Positions 53,001 to 61,447 are shown, numbered from the stretch's first letter. The stretch is DNA of 64,000 nucleotides from JAIROC01 sp031553535 (GCA_031553535.1 JAVBLM010000049.1:27347-91346), one strand, 5' to 3'. Translations and numbers: made by a program. The notes: a model not told the origin generated them from the sequence alone.

Positions 53001-53108
53001 ATGATTGTAGGAGGTGTAGTTATATGTATGATATTTTCTTTTACGGTTCTTCCTCAGATTTTTCATTATGCATACCGGAACGATAGGGGGATGAAAAAAG
53101 AAGAATAA
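50007..53108 (+). CDS. Heavy-metal RND transporter (CzcA/CusA family)
   Basis: The proton-driven inner-membrane pump, 1033 residues with the 12-helix RND layout: an N-terminal helix (VLVLFLTGILLVSGVVCF), then a first periplasmic loop with PVEAYPDVTNTRAKI (the HME-family start), and the second loop from about residue 555. The helix-4 region reads GALDFGLLLEGTLVIVEAV. The three acidic positions of CzcA-type proteins are there (Asp, Glu, Glu), though the second is Asp in CzcA. This favours a proton-coupled divalent-metal pump, but the ion cannot be fixed from sequence. It is followed after 47 bases by the response regulator. Confidence 0.92.
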   Translation: MHKFVEKIIAFSLRNHVLVLFLTGILLVSGVVCFKNTPVEAYPDVTNTRAKIIAQWPGRSAEEVEKFITLPIMQQLNTIPRKTDVRSTSLFGLSVITVLFEDGVDDFYAQQYASNRMQDIDLPEGAELSIEPPSGATGEIFRYVLRSDLPIREIAAINEWVVQRELLSVPGVATIASFGGEEKSYEIKVNPAELQNYDLSPLQVYEAVANSNINVGGDMIQKGNQAYVVRGIGLLESVEDIENILIEVKGSTPVRIKQVAEVSVSSKPRLGQVGLNEDDDIVQGIVIMLRGENPSEVIGKLKVKIEELNNRILPEDIKIKPFMDREKLVDNTLHTVMKNMLEGILLVSLIVFIFLYNWRTTFIVASAIPLSFLFAVIMLRIQGLPMNLISMGALDFGLLLEGTLVIVEAVYVSMEKRSRELGHKFIYLSKDGLIKKSAGSVATHIFFAQIILVVALIPIFSFEKVEGKMFKPLAFTLAYALSGSLLLSLTYVPVMCKILLKKTIKEKKNCISDFFTSKIYALYELSSRHRISIIVSFLALLVICLVRFNFWGTEFIPSMNEGAIYIRATLPNSINLDESVRLTKEMKTKLREFDEIDFILTQTGRPNDGTDATGFFNIEFHVELKPEKEWKRKISKEGIIEEMQKVFDIYPGIVFAFSQPIQDNVEEYVAGVKSSLVIKIFGNDLYQLEELADQTAAIIKDVRGVEDVNVFRSIGLPELQIKLEESQMARYAVSMQDAQAVVEMAIGGKSATSFYENERTFDVIIRFQKEFRENEEKIGNILIPTMDGKQVPLKEIADIRFITGPAFIYREGSSRYVSIGFSIRDRDLGSTIADAQQKVDEGVKLEAGNKMVWAGEFESQQRASKRLIMIIPAVLALILFLLYLNFGTVKDTLIASTSVLYAFVGGFISLWVTGTVFGISAGVGFIVLLGISVINSILLISLMKTRAQRTRNLQSGINQAVKTRIRPILMVALMGSFGLLPAALSTGMGSEVQKSFAIMIVGGVVICMIFSFTVLPQIFHYAYRNDRGMKKEE

Positions 53109-53127
53109 ATAATTACTTGAAAATTTG

Positions 53128-53135
53128 CTATTTTT
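53128..53135 (+). promoter_or_regulatory. Putative -7 promoter element of the response regulator
   Basis: TATTTTTG matches TAnnTTTG and lies 20 bases before the ATG, so the regulator may also be transcribed independently of the pump. Confidence 0.45.
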
Positions 53136-53155
53136 GTAAATGAAAAATAGGATGT

Positions 53156-53833
53156 ATGGATATTCTCTTAATAGAAGATAATCGACGGATTAGCGAATTT
53201 GTTGTAAAAGGCTTGGAGGAACTTGGCTTTTCTGTTGTATTGGCAGAAAATGGAGTGGATGCTCGCAACTTTATCTCACAAAAAGAATGGGATATTATTT
53301 TATTGGATATCATGTTGCCCGATATTGACGGAATAGAACTGCTTCAATATACCCGTTACAAGAAAATACATACGCCTATTCTTGTATTGAGTGCATTGGG
53401 AGAACCTGATGATAAAGTAAGAGCTTTGGATTACGGAGCGGATGATTATTTGTCAAAGCCTTTCCATTTTAAAGAATTGGTATCAAGAATCAATGCTTTG
53501 ACAAGAAGGGCGAAGCTAAGTTATGATGTTTCTTCTAATATATTAGAATGTGCGGATTTAAAATTGTATATAGATCAACATCGTGTAGAAAGGACAGGAA
53601 AAGAAATCAAATTGACATTTCAGGAATTCAAGTTGCTTAAATTATTGATGGAACATAAAAACAAAGTTCTTTCCCGGACACAAATATTAGATACGGTTTG
53701 GGGTATAAATTATGATACTAATACCAATGTTGTAGATGTATATATTTCTTATCTTCGCAATAAGATTGACTCGGAAGGATTACCTAAATTGATAGAAACA
53801 ATTAAGGGTAGGGGATATATGATTAAGGAATAA
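53156..53833 (+). CDS. OmpR-family response regulator
   Basis: A DNA-binding response regulator. The receiver domain has the acidic pair E7-D8, phosphoacceptor Asp51 in WDIILLDIMLPD, Thr/Ser around LVLSALGEPDD and Lys in YLSKPFHFKEL. The winged-helix output domain covers residues 125-225 (LTFQEFKLLKLLMEH, VDVYISYLRNKID, IKGRGYMIKE). Size 225 residues. Its position between the pump and a histidine kinase makes it the likely regulator of the efflux operon. A 419-base repeat region separates it from its kinase. Confidence 0.93.
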   Translation: MDILLIEDNRRISEFVVKGLEELGFSVVLAENGVDARNFISQKEWDIILLDIMLPDIDGIELLQYTRYKKIHTPILVLSALGEPDDKVRALDYGADDYLSKPFHFKELVSRINALTRRAKLSYDVSSNILECADLKLYIDQHRVERTGKEIKLTFQEFKLLKLLMEHKNKVLSRTQILDTVWGINYDTNTNVVDVYISYLRNKIDSEGLPKLIETIKGRGYMIKE

Positions 53834-53845
53834 GTTTAAGACAAC

Positions 53846-54200
53846 ATGAATAGAGATTGCCATCCTTCATTATGTTTCATTATCAATGACAGAGATTATC
53901 TCACTATGTTTCGATGCTCTTCATGCTTCGCGTTCGGGTGGTTGGCTACGCCGAACTCTTCGTGTTTTGTTTCCCACTCTGAGCAAACCTGTTGCCGTCA
54001 TGCTGAACTTGTTTCAGCATCCCCCTCTTTGAAGAAGATTAGCTCGGCTTAAAAGTCTCGCTGCTCTCACATGCTTCGTGTTCGGGAGTGGATCAAGCCC
54101 GCAAATGACGCTTTTAACCAACATATTGCTGTCATTTCGAGGAGCGAGGAACGAACGACATGGCAATCGAGTTTATGAGTTCGATGGAGTCAATTCCTAA
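53846..54200. repeat. Dispersed intergenic repeat, composite copy E, with a REP-like hairpin
   Basis: Words shared with copies A-D: CAATGACAGAGATTATCTCA, GTTTCGATGCTCT, GGCTACGCCGAAC, TTTCGAGGAGCGAGGAACG and ACCAACATATTGC. A hairpin ATGCTGAACTTGTTTCAGCA at 54000-54020 (8-bp stem) is of a type widespread in Bacteroidota intergenic DNA. It separates the response regulator from its kinase; I see no gene in it. Confidence 0.75.
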
Positions 54201-54252
54201 CAAAAGAGCATTTTAATTAAAGTCTTAATACCTTAACATCTTAAAAGAAAAA

Positions 54253-55611
54253 ATGAAAGTCCAAACTCGCCTTAGTCTTTACAGTTCTCTTGTTTTTGTA
54301 GTCGTTTTTGCGATATTGTCTTTTCTGATATATGCATTGTTTTACAAAAATATGGAGCGCTCAATTTATTCAAATCTTGAGCAGGCATCGCTTATCACGG
54401 CCTACTTTCATTTGGAGGAAGATGAATTGAATAAAGAGGATTTTGAAAACATAAGGAACCAGTTTAAACAATTGGTTTTGAATGATCATTATCAGATTTA
54501 TAATATACATAATGAGATTACATGGGGAGAAAGCAGTTCGATTATTGCAGATGAAACGTTAGATAAAATTAGAGAAAAGAGAAAGTTTGCATTTGTAGAT
54601 AGTGATTTTTTTTGCTATGGGATTTATTATGAAGATAATCAAGGTGATTTCGTTGTTATAGCAAAAGAAAAGAAATCCGTTTTATCATCCCAAGTGATGT
54701 CGTTATTGTGGATATTAGGTGGATTGTTTATTGTGGGTGTATTAGCGATTATTGCTTTGAGTAAGTGGATTTCTTATATTGCTTATCGTCCGTTTCGAAG
54801 AATAATTGATCAGGTTAAAAGTATATCTACCAATAATTTGAATGTTGAGATTGAATCTCCGGATACCCATGACGAGCTTCAGGATTTAACGGAAACCTTT
54901 AATGAGCTTTTGAAAAGAATATCCGAAGCAGTGGTTATCCAGAAAAACTTTGTAAGTTATGTTTCACATGAATTCAAAACACCTTTAGCTTCCATGCTTG
55001 GAAATCTGGAAGTGTTTTCGATTAAAAACCGCACTTCAGAGGAATATAAAGAGTTGGCCCAGAAACTTATCCGGGAAATACACCAAGTGGAAGAAATATT
55101 GGATACATTGATTATCGTCTCAGATCTTAGGAAGGATTCCGAGATCATTTCATCAACTCGTATTGATGAATTAATATGGGAAATTATTTGTAAAATTAAT
55201 GATCGATATCCGAGTTCCAAGATTCTGGTAAACATGGATATTGCAGTAGAGGATGAGTCTTTATTATTTGTTCATATGGATGCAACACAACTGTTACTTG
55301 CTTTGTTTAATCTGATAGAAAATGCAGTAAAGTATTCTCAAGGGAATACAGTAAATATTTCTCTATATAAGAAAGAGAATAAATTACACGTATCTATTAT
55401 TGATAAAGGTATCGGAATTCCGCCAGAGCAGCTTGTTGATGTTAGCAAACCTTTTTATCGGGCAGATAATACCAATCAGATACAGGGTAGTGGAATCGGA
55501 TTATCAATAGCTCTTCGTATTATTGAAAAAAATGCAATTAAATATATTATTGAATCAAAAGAAAACATAGGAACAAAGATTTTGTTGATATTTGACAGTA
55601 AAAACAGATAA
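54253..55611 (+). CDS. Membrane histidine kinase, partner of the efflux regulator
   Basis: A sensor kinase with two membrane helices (residues about 9-31 and 146-170) around a sensor part of about 115 residues. A HAMP linker follows (YRPFRRIIDQVKSI...LNVEIES). The H-box is His239 in YVSHEFKTPLASMLGNLEVF. The ATP-binding part has N-box LFNLIENAVKYSQGN, G1 IIDKGIGIPPEQ and G2 GSGIGLSIALRIIEKN. It has 452 residues. It is probably activated by the metal exported by the pump, by analogy with CusS/CzcS; ligand residues are not evident. Confidence 0.92.
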   Translation: MKVQTRLSLYSSLVFVVVFAILSFLIYALFYKNMERSIYSNLEQASLITAYFHLEEDELNKEDFENIRNQFKQLVLNDHYQIYNIHNEITWGESSSIIADETLDKIREKRKFAFVDSDFFCYGIYYEDNQGDFVVIAKEKKSVLSSQVMSLLWILGGLFIVGVLAIIALSKWISYIAYRPFRRIIDQVKSISTNNLNVEIESPDTHDELQDLTETFNELLKRISEAVVIQKNFVSYVSHEFKTPLASMLGNLEVFSIKNRTSEEYKELAQKLIREIHQVEEILDTLIIVSDLRKDSEIISSTRIDELIWEIICKINDRYPSSKILVNMDIAVEDESLLFVHMDATQLLLALFNLIENAVKYSQGNTVNISLYKKENKLHVSIIDKGIGIPPEQLVDVSKPFYRADNTNQIQGSGIGLSIALRIIEKNAIKYIIESKENIGTKILLIFDSKNR

Positions 55612-56151
55612 ATGTTTATTTTGAGATTGAACATATTGTTTTCTTAGTTGTTCTTTTTTAAGAATTTCAATGTTTTTTATGAAAACTGTATTGACTTATA
55701 TCCTATATGATAAAGGAAAAATTTCATAAAGAGAAGAGTTATCATAGAAAACGACGAAGTAAAACAAATAGAAATTCAAGTCCCACTATAATGTAATTAA
55801 TTGTTTGAATTCAAAAAGTCTGGTAAGTAATTTCTTGTCAGACTTTATTTTATTAAGTTGTCAAAAGTTGATTAATGGACAGGTTCTTTTCCTCCTACAT
55901 TCTCGGGTAATTCGGATAGGTTTGGCTGTTTCAGTCCAATGCTGATATGAAAGAGTTTACCAGCCGGGTAAAATTTGTGAAGAATAGGAAAAGAAAGAAT
56001 CTTAATTAGAGATATATTAACACAATTCTTACCACAAAGAGCAAAATTCTATTGACACTAACAACGGACTTTAAACAAGCTCATACTTAATTTAAAAATG
56101 ATAAGACAATGTAGTTTTTATTCAGAATAGGATATAAAATAAATCTAACAT
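55612..56151. other. Intergenic, with a hairpin and an unrecognised decayed frame
   Basis: A hairpin AAGTCTG...CAGACTT (55818-55847) followed by TATTTTATT could end the kinase transcript. At 55858-55869 TTGTCAAAAGTT repeats the end of the element at 31054. On the minus strand, 55873 to about 56050 is open for 58 codons, ending PENVGGKEPVH before a stop, with an in-frame stop just upstream and no start; I do not recognise it. Confidence 0.45.
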
Positions 56152-57123
56152 TTATTTATTTTCAGAGGTGGGATTAGAATGAGTTGTCTGTATTGCTTTT
56201 TCATTCTTCGCTACGCTTATGCTTGTATTTATTTCAAATCCGAGTAATATGAATACAGAATTTAGAAATATATAAAGTGTTAGAATTAAAATACTTCCTA
56301 ATGATCCATATAAAATATTATATTGTAAAAAATTCGATATGAAATAACTGAATCCGGATGTTGTTATGATAATGAGTAGGGAGGCAAGAATAGATCCCGG
56401 AGAAAAGAGTTTAAAAATACGTTCTTTTGGTAATGCAAAGTAATACATTAAAGCAATTGCCAATACAACACCCAATGCAGATAATAAAAATCGGATTGTT
56501 TGAAATACATAGTAGATAAATCTGGATCCAAAATGATCGAATTCCATGAAATAAGCGATTAAGCGGTTTCCGAAACCTAATATGGAAATAGAAACTGTAA
56601 TTATGCCTATTATGCAGAGTAAGATAACGAGAGCATGCCAACGTTGTTTTAAAAAACTTGAAGTAGTTGTAAAGAAATGATATGTTTGATGAAAGGCATT
56701 AAAAAGACTATTAATGCCATTTGTACCGAAGAAAAGAGAAAGAATGAAACTAATGGATAATAACCCTCCTGATTTATGAGTGATAATATAAATAATAGTT
56801 CCATTAAGAATATTCCAAATTTCAGTAGGGATAATTTTTTGTAGATAATGCAGCAAATCTTCTTGAAAATTCTCAATAGGAATATAAGGGATCAAAGTAA
56901 ATAGCATGAGCAGCATAGGGAAAAGTGCAGTGAAAAAGTTAAATGCAACGGCTGAAGCTCGTTCCATTACATATCCTTCTGTCAGGCCTTTAAAAAATAG
57001 TTTTCCTACGGAATATACAGATTTTCCTTCTAAGCCAGGCAAAGTAATACCTTTGCTGAATGTGGTTAATCTCTTAATTTGTTTTTTTAACCAATTAGAA
57101 AATTTCAGAAAAATATTTTTCAT
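56152..57123 (-). CDS. YihY/BrkB-family integral membrane protein
   Basis: A six-helix inner-membrane protein of the family once misnamed ribonuclease BN. The family start is seen in FKGLTEGYVMERASAVAFNF with FTALFPMLLMLFTLIPYIPI. Then come GGLLSISFILSLFFGTNGIN, HALVILLCIIGIITVSISIL, FLLSALGVVLAIALMYYFAL, PGSILASLLIIITTSGFSYF and a last helix near ILILTLYIFLNSVFILLGFE. It has 323 residues. Function unknown; transport is suspected for the family. It stands alone, and its upstream region carries a 17-bp perfect inverted repeat. Confidence 0.9.
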   Translation of the reverse strand: MKNIFLKFSNWLKKQIKRLTTFSKGITLPGLEGKSVYSVGKLFFKGLTEGYVMERASAVAFNFFTALFPMLLMLFTLIPYIPIENFQEDLLHYLQKIIPTEIWNILNGTIIYIITHKSGGLLSISFILSLFFGTNGINSLFNAFHQTYHFFTTTSSFLKQRWHALVILLCIIGIITVSISILGFGNRLIAYFMEFDHFGSRFIYYVFQTIRFLLSALGVVLAIALMYYFALPKERIFKLFSPGSILASLLIIITTSGFSYFISNFLQYNILYGSLGSILILTLYIFLNSVFILLGFEINTSISVAKNEKAIQTTHSNPTSENK

Positions 57124-57147
57124 CTGGTTATATTTTTATTTTGTCAG

Positions 57148-57207
57148 ATGAAATATCTATGATAATTATTTATTTTGATAATATTTTTTATATCATAGAT
57201 ATTTCAT
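57148..57207. repeat. Perfect 17-bp inverted repeat upstream of the YihY-like gene
   Basis: ATGAAATATCTATGATA (57148-57164) and TATCATAGATATTTCAT (57191-57207) are exact reverse complements separated by 26 bases. They lie 25-84 bases upstream of the start codon on the minus strand. Apart from this and the promoter at 57640, the gap 57124-57696 shows no gene. Confidence 0.85.
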
Positions 57208-57639
57208 GATTGTTGATAAATAGAATTGTATATTCTTTTTTTTTATGAAATGAAAAACACCCCATAAAACGTATTACAATAGTATAAAATTATATTCAAT
57301 CTTTGATATTATTTGTTCATTTGTTATTAACAAAAAATAAAGACATTGTCTTTATACAATTCAAATTTGTTTTTGTTCATTTGTTGAAATAACTATTTGA
57401 TGTTTTATGGAATTTAGATTCAAGAAAAGTCCGCTTTTAGTTATCGTTTTTTTGAATTATTTTAACCTTTCTTTCTAATTAATAGACAAAAACAGATGTT
57501 TTTTCTTTTTATTTGAGGCTATAATTGTTAATATCTTCGTCTTGTTTTTTTGTAATGATTTAATAGTCAGAAAAATAGCAAAACAGGTAGAGCGGTGAAA
57601 AATAATATTATTTTTTATTTCAGTAACAAAATAAAGTTG

Positions 57640-57647
57640 TAATTTTG
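57640..57647 (+). promoter_or_regulatory. Putative -7 promoter element of the small lipoprotein gene
   Basis: TAATTTTG matches TAnnTTTG, 49 bases before the ATG. Confidence 0.55.
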
Positions 57648-57696
57648 CAACAAATATAGAATTCAAATATTAATAACAAAAAAAAGTAGTACTAGT

Positions 57697-57894
57697 ATGA
57701 AGAAGTTATTTGCATTATTAGTTGTAGCAGGAATGGTATTTATTTCTTGCGGAAACAAAACAGAAGAAGTTGTTGCAGATGATGCAACTGCACAAGAAGA
57801 AGTTGTTGTTGAAGAAACTGCACCAGCAGCAGAAGAAACTGTAGTTGTTGAAGAAACTGCACCAGCAGCAGAAGAAACTGTAGTTGCAGAATAA
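57697..57894 (+). CDS. Small Ala/Glu/Val-repeat lipoprotein
   Basis: A 65-residue predicted lipoprotein. The signal MKKLFALLVVAGMVFISC ends in a lipobox with Cys18. The mature part is acidic low-complexity sequence built on a 14-residue repeat (VVVEETAPAAEET twice, plus partial copies). There are no lysines or arginines after the first residues of the mature part, so it is strongly acidic. It has its own promoter and terminator, suggesting an abundant free-standing transcript. Similar small lipoproteins are often annotated as hypothetical in Bacteroidota; I know no function. Confidence 0.75.
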   Translation: MKKLFALLVVAGMVFISCGNKTEEVVADDATAQEEVVVEETAPAAEETVVVEETAPAAEETVVAE

Positions 57895-57911
57895 TTACTG
57901 CAATAAAGCAA

Positions 57912-57940
57912 TAAAAAAACCGCTTAAAGCGGTTTTTTTT
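57912..57940 (+). terminator. Rho-independent terminator of the small lipoprotein gene
   Basis: AAACCGCTT and AAGCGGTTT form a 9-bp stem followed by TTTTT, 20-odd bases after the stop. Confidence 0.85.
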
Positions 57941-57946
57941 ATAAAT

Positions 57947-57976
57947 AAAAAACCGAGTGAATGCTCGGTTTTTTAT
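57947..57976. terminator. Bidirectional terminator between the lipoprotein gene and rpmF
   Basis: AAACCGAG...CTCGGTTT is an 8-bp stem with A-runs before it and T-runs after it, so it can end transcription from both sides. It lies 24 bases beyond the rpmF stop. Confidence 0.8.
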
Positions 57977-57999
57977 ATTTTAATTCTCGTAATAACAAA

Positions 58000-58179
58000 T
58001 TATGCTTTTGCTTCTATCGCTAATTCACCACGATAATACCCACACTCAGGACATACTCTATGATATATAACAGCTGAACCGCAGTTTGAACATTCTGTTA
58101 ATTGAGGCACAACGGCTTTGTCATGAGTTCTTCTTTTATCTCTTCTTGTGGCAGAATGTCTTCGTTTTGGATTTGGCAT
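58000..58179 (-). CDS. rpmF: Ribosomal protein bL32
   Basis: A 59-residue protein of the large subunit. It begins MPNPKRRHSATRRDKRRTHD, the bL32 opening, and holds a zinc-ribbon with Cys pairs in TECSNCG and RVCPECGYYRGE. It is read on the minus strand, from the ATG at 58179 to the TAA at 58000. It follows the DUF177 gene by 36 bases, the conserved pairing. The usual downstream genes (plsX, fabH) are not here; a terminator follows instead. Confidence 0.97.
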   Translation of the reverse strand: MPNPKRRHSATRRDKRRTHDKAVVPQLTECSNCGSAVIYHRVCPECGYYRGELAIEAKA

Positions 58180-58215
58180 GACTTTATTTTTTAATTGATT
58201 ATAATTCTATTTTTC

Positions 58216-58746
58216 TTATTTTAACTTCAAGTTTTTTAACGCTTCCCACCGTTCATCTTCTTTAGGATGAGAAACTGTTTTTGCATCTTCGATCAATTTA
58301 AGCATATCAGGATTACAGTTTTCATTTCCTATTTCCTGATGTGTTTTGCGTATAGGAATCAAAGCAAGAAGATATTCATAAATTATCTGTTCTATGTTGT
58401 ATGAATATTCTCTTTCTCCTACAAAAACGATGTCTTCGCCGTCACTCTCTCTTGCATCTCCTGTTGTTTTTAAAATCAACATCTCATGTTTAGATACAGG
58501 AATTACCAATTCTTCCAGACAAAGGTCGCAAAAACTGATAATCTCACCTTGTATATCAAAATCCAGAGAGACCATTGTTTCCTTACGATCAACAGTTATA
58601 CCTATTTGGATATTACCGTCTTTGATATCATCGTTTTTATGCTTTTCAAAGAACAACTTATTTACCTCTACTTCCATTTGGTGACGTCCGAATGTAAGTG
58701 ATCCAAATCGGATATCGAATTGTTTAAAATAGTCTTTCTCTCTCAC
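58216..58746 (-). CDS. DUF177 (YceD-like) protein
   Basis: YceD/DUF177 proteins are encoded next to rpmF across bacteria and are linked to 23S rRNA processing or accumulation. The family Cys-rich word is here as GEIISFCDLCLEELVIPVS (about residues 65-83), followed by the acidic GDARESDGEDIVFVGEREY and YEYLLALIPIRKTH. The ending HPKEDERWEALKNLKLK is the family's. It has 176 residues; the start is GTG at 58746, as no ATG is in place. A -7 element lies 23 bases before it. Confidence 0.9.
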   Translation of the reverse strand: MREKDYFKQFDIRFGSLTFGRHQMEVEVNKLFFEKHKNDDIKDGNIQIGITVDRKETMVSLDFDIQGEIISFCDLCLEELVIPVSKHEMLILKTTGDARESDGEDIVFVGEREYSYNIEQIIYEYLLALIPIRKTHQEIGNENCNPDMLKLIEDAKTVSHPKEDERWEALKNLKLK

Positions 58747-58769
58747 TTCAATGGAATTTTAAAGGTTTG

Positions 58770-58777
58770 CAAAGATA
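58770..58777 (-). promoter_or_regulatory. Putative -7 promoter element of the DUF177-rpmF operon
   Basis: On the minus strand this reads TATCTTTG, matching TAnnTTTG. Confidence 0.6.
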
Positions 58778-58947
58778 CAACTTTTTTATTTATCTTATGC
58801 GGTGTTATTGATGTTTTTGGTATTTTGGTAACATTCATTCTTTTTATATCTTTAAATGACAGTTTTTCTGTTTTTAAATTCTATTATAATACAATATTTC
58901 TTCTAAATATACGTATTATCTTTTACTGTCAATAACTATCAAAATCG

Positions 58948-61437
58948 GTGTTTAAGGAAAAGACAATCTATATACGAATCATATTACATTATCTGTCAGT
59001 AGTACTTTTGTTAGTTGTATTAGCAGAAAGTGCAGATGCTCAAAATTTGGCCAGAATATACGGAAAGGTAACCGATACAACCGGTCTTCCTGTAGATGGA
59101 GCTAATGTAATTATATTAAAAGTGAGTAATGTAGGCACTTCCACGAATGAATCCGGACGATATGATTTGTTAGTACCACATGATAAAGACATAACAGTAG
59201 AAGTCAGTTGTATTGGTTATCAACCACAAAAACAAGTAATAAATGTTTCTTCCGGTAAACGAAAGCAACTAAACTTCGAACTGCTGCAATCGTCTATAAT
59301 TTTGCCATCGTTTGATGTTACGGAACGATATTCATTCGATGATGGGATTGAAAAAATAAGTCCCAAAATAATACATCATATTCCCGGCATAACGGGAGGT
59401 GTAGAATCGTTAATAAAATCAGGAGGGATGGGTGTTCATTCCAGCAATGAGTTAAGTTCCCAGTATAATGTCAGGGGAGGAAATTACGATGAGAATTTAA
59501 TTTATTTGAATGGAATAGAGGTTTACCGTCCATTTTTAATTCGTTCCGGGCAACAGGAGGGGTTGAGTTTTATTAATCCGGATTTAGTATCGAGTGTAAA
59601 GTTTTCATCCGGGGGGTTCGATCCTTATTATGGAGATAAAATGTCTTCTGTTTTGGATGTACAATATAAAAAGCCAACACAATTTGAAGGCAGTTTGTCT
59701 GCAAGTTTGTTAGGTGCAACCGGGCATGTAGCAGGAATATCCAAAGATCGAAAATTTACTGCCTTATTTGGAGCACGTTATCAATCCGGGGCATATTTAT
59801 TTAATCAATTGCAAACGAAAGGTCAGTATAATCCGACTTTTACCGATGGGCAACTTTTGTTAACCTATACCCCAAAACCGAAATGGGAATTTACGCTATT
59901 TGGTAATTATGCCCGAAATGTTTATCGTTTAATCCCTGATGTATCTTCTACCAGAATGGGTTCGAATGAGGGGGGAGTGAAAGAGTTAAAAATTTATTAT
60001 ACAGGTCAGGAAGTAGATGCTTATCAAACTGTTTATACTGCTTTTGCGGCAAAACACAGTGTTACGGAAAATACAGATTTGCGATTGTTGATGTCGTATT
60101 TTAATTCTATTGAAAAGGAAACGTTTGATTTGGATGCCGAATACTACATTAATGAGATAAATACTGATCCAGGCTCTGATAATTATGGAGAGGCGACCTC
60201 TTCAATAAATATAGGAAAAGATATTCACCATGCTCGTAATTTTTTAAATTCCAATATTTTTCATGGAGAATTTCAGGGGGAACATCGTTTAAAATCGAAT
60301 ACATTAAGTTGGGGATTGAAGTTTCAAGGGGAATTTATTGATGATCAATTGAACGAATGGCGTTTAGCGGATTCATCAGGATATTCTTTACCTAATATTC
60401 CGCGTCCTCTTGATTCTCTGGGCAAGCCGGTTCCTCCTGATGATCCGTCCCGGATTATTACAATGGGAGATAGTTATTTGAAAGCAGTAAATTCATTGGC
60501 TACTTTTCGCTTATCCGGATTTATTCAGGATAAATGGAATTTTGGCGATAGTATTCATCGTTTTATTTTAGTTGGAGGTGTACGTTTTTCTTATTGGACA
60601 TTTAATAATGAACTTATTGTAACGCCTCGGTTACGCTTGATGTACCAGCCTAAAATGAAAGCGGATATGTCATTCTATGTCGCTACAGGCTTGTATTTTC
60701 AACCTCCATTATATAAAGAAATGCGTTTACCCGACGGGACATTAAATCATGATATTAAATCGCAGAAATCGTATCATGTTATTTTAGGAATGGATTATTT
60801 ATTTAAAATACAACGTCGTCCATTCAAGTTTTCTACGGAGGTTTATTATAAATATTTATTTGATTTGATTACCTATACAATGGATAATGTGCGTGTTATT
60901 TATTCCGGCGAAAATGATGCGATTGGTCATGTAGTAGGTATAGATGTAAAGCTGAGTGGAGAGATTGTACATAATTTGGAGTCCTGGCTAATTATTTCTC
61001 TTATGAAAGGCGTTGAAAGTATAAATGGAGAAAGTTATACGCCCCTGCCTACTGATCAGCGATTTTTGATAAATTTGTTTTTCCAGGACAGGGTACCCAA
61101 ACTTCCTATGTTGAAGGCTCATATTAACATTGTTTATGGTACACCTTTGCCATACAGTAATCCTGCAACGCATAATTATACAAGGAGTAAATATTCTTAT
61201 TTTAAAACAGATATAGGATTTTCCTGGCAGTTTATTGACGGCACGAACCATATAGGAAATAAAAACCCTTTCCGTTTTCTCAATGCCGGTTATTTGACAT
61301 TTGAAATAGCAAATGTATTTAATTATAAAAATATACTTTCCTATTCATGGGTGTCCGATACGCAAGGAACGTATTATAATATGCCCAACTATTTAACCCC
61401 AAGGTTGTTTAATGTTAAACTTCGATTTGAATTTTAA
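58948..61437 (+). CDS. TonB-dependent outer-membrane receptor with a carboxypeptidase-like N-terminal domain
   Basis: A ligand-gated outer-membrane transporter, 829 residues. A signal peptide (about residues 1-31, ending AESADAQ) is followed by a CarboxypepD_reg-like domain (RIYGKVTDTTGLPVDGANVI...IGYQPQKQVINV, about 34-115). The plug follows (about 130-245: QYNVRGGNYDENLIYLNGIE, VSSVKFSSGGFDPYYGD), then the barrel ending in an aromatic residue (LFNVKLRFEF). No SusD partner is adjacent, so it is not a classic polysaccharide locus; the substrate is unknown. The start is GTG at 58948; no upstream ATG is in frame. ligA follows after 10 bases. Confidence 0.9.
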   Translation: MFKEKTIYIRIILHYLSVVLLLVVLAESADAQNLARIYGKVTDTTGLPVDGANVIILKVSNVGTSTNESGRYDLLVPHDKDITVEVSCIGYQPQKQVINVSSGKRKQLNFELLQSSIILPSFDVTERYSFDDGIEKISPKIIHHIPGITGGVESLIKSGGMGVHSSNELSSQYNVRGGNYDENLIYLNGIEVYRPFLIRSGQQEGLSFINPDLVSSVKFSSGGFDPYYGDKMSSVLDVQYKKPTQFEGSLSASLLGATGHVAGISKDRKFTALFGARYQSGAYLFNQLQTKGQYNPTFTDGQLLLTYTPKPKWEFTLFGNYARNVYRLIPDVSSTRMGSNEGGVKELKIYYTGQEVDAYQTVYTAFAAKHSVTENTDLRLLMSYFNSIEKETFDLDAEYYINEINTDPGSDNYGEATSSINIGKDIHHARNFLNSNIFHGEFQGEHRLKSNTLSWGLKFQGEFIDDQLNEWRLADSSGYSLPNIPRPLDSLGKPVPPDDPSRIITMGDSYLKAVNSLATFRLSGFIQDKWNFGDSIHRFILVGGVRFSYWTFNNELIVTPRLRLMYQPKMKADMSFYVATGLYFQPPLYKEMRLPDGTLNHDIKSQKSYHVILGMDYLFKIQRRPFKFSTEVYYKYLFDLITYTMDNVRVIYSGENDAIGHVVGIDVKLSGEIVHNLESWLIISLMKGVESINGESYTPLPTDQRFLINLFFQDRVPKLPMLKAHINIVYGTPLPYSNPATHNYTRSKYSYFKTDIGFSWQFIDGTNHIGNKNPFRFLNAGYLTFEIANVFNYKNILSYSWVSDTQGTYYNMPNYLTPRLFNVKLRFEF

Positions 61438-61447
61438 CCCTTAATCT

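Noticed and set aside
53846..54052. A 68-codon frame after the response regulator
   Set aside because: It is made wholly of dispersed repeat words and overlaps the REP-like hairpin.
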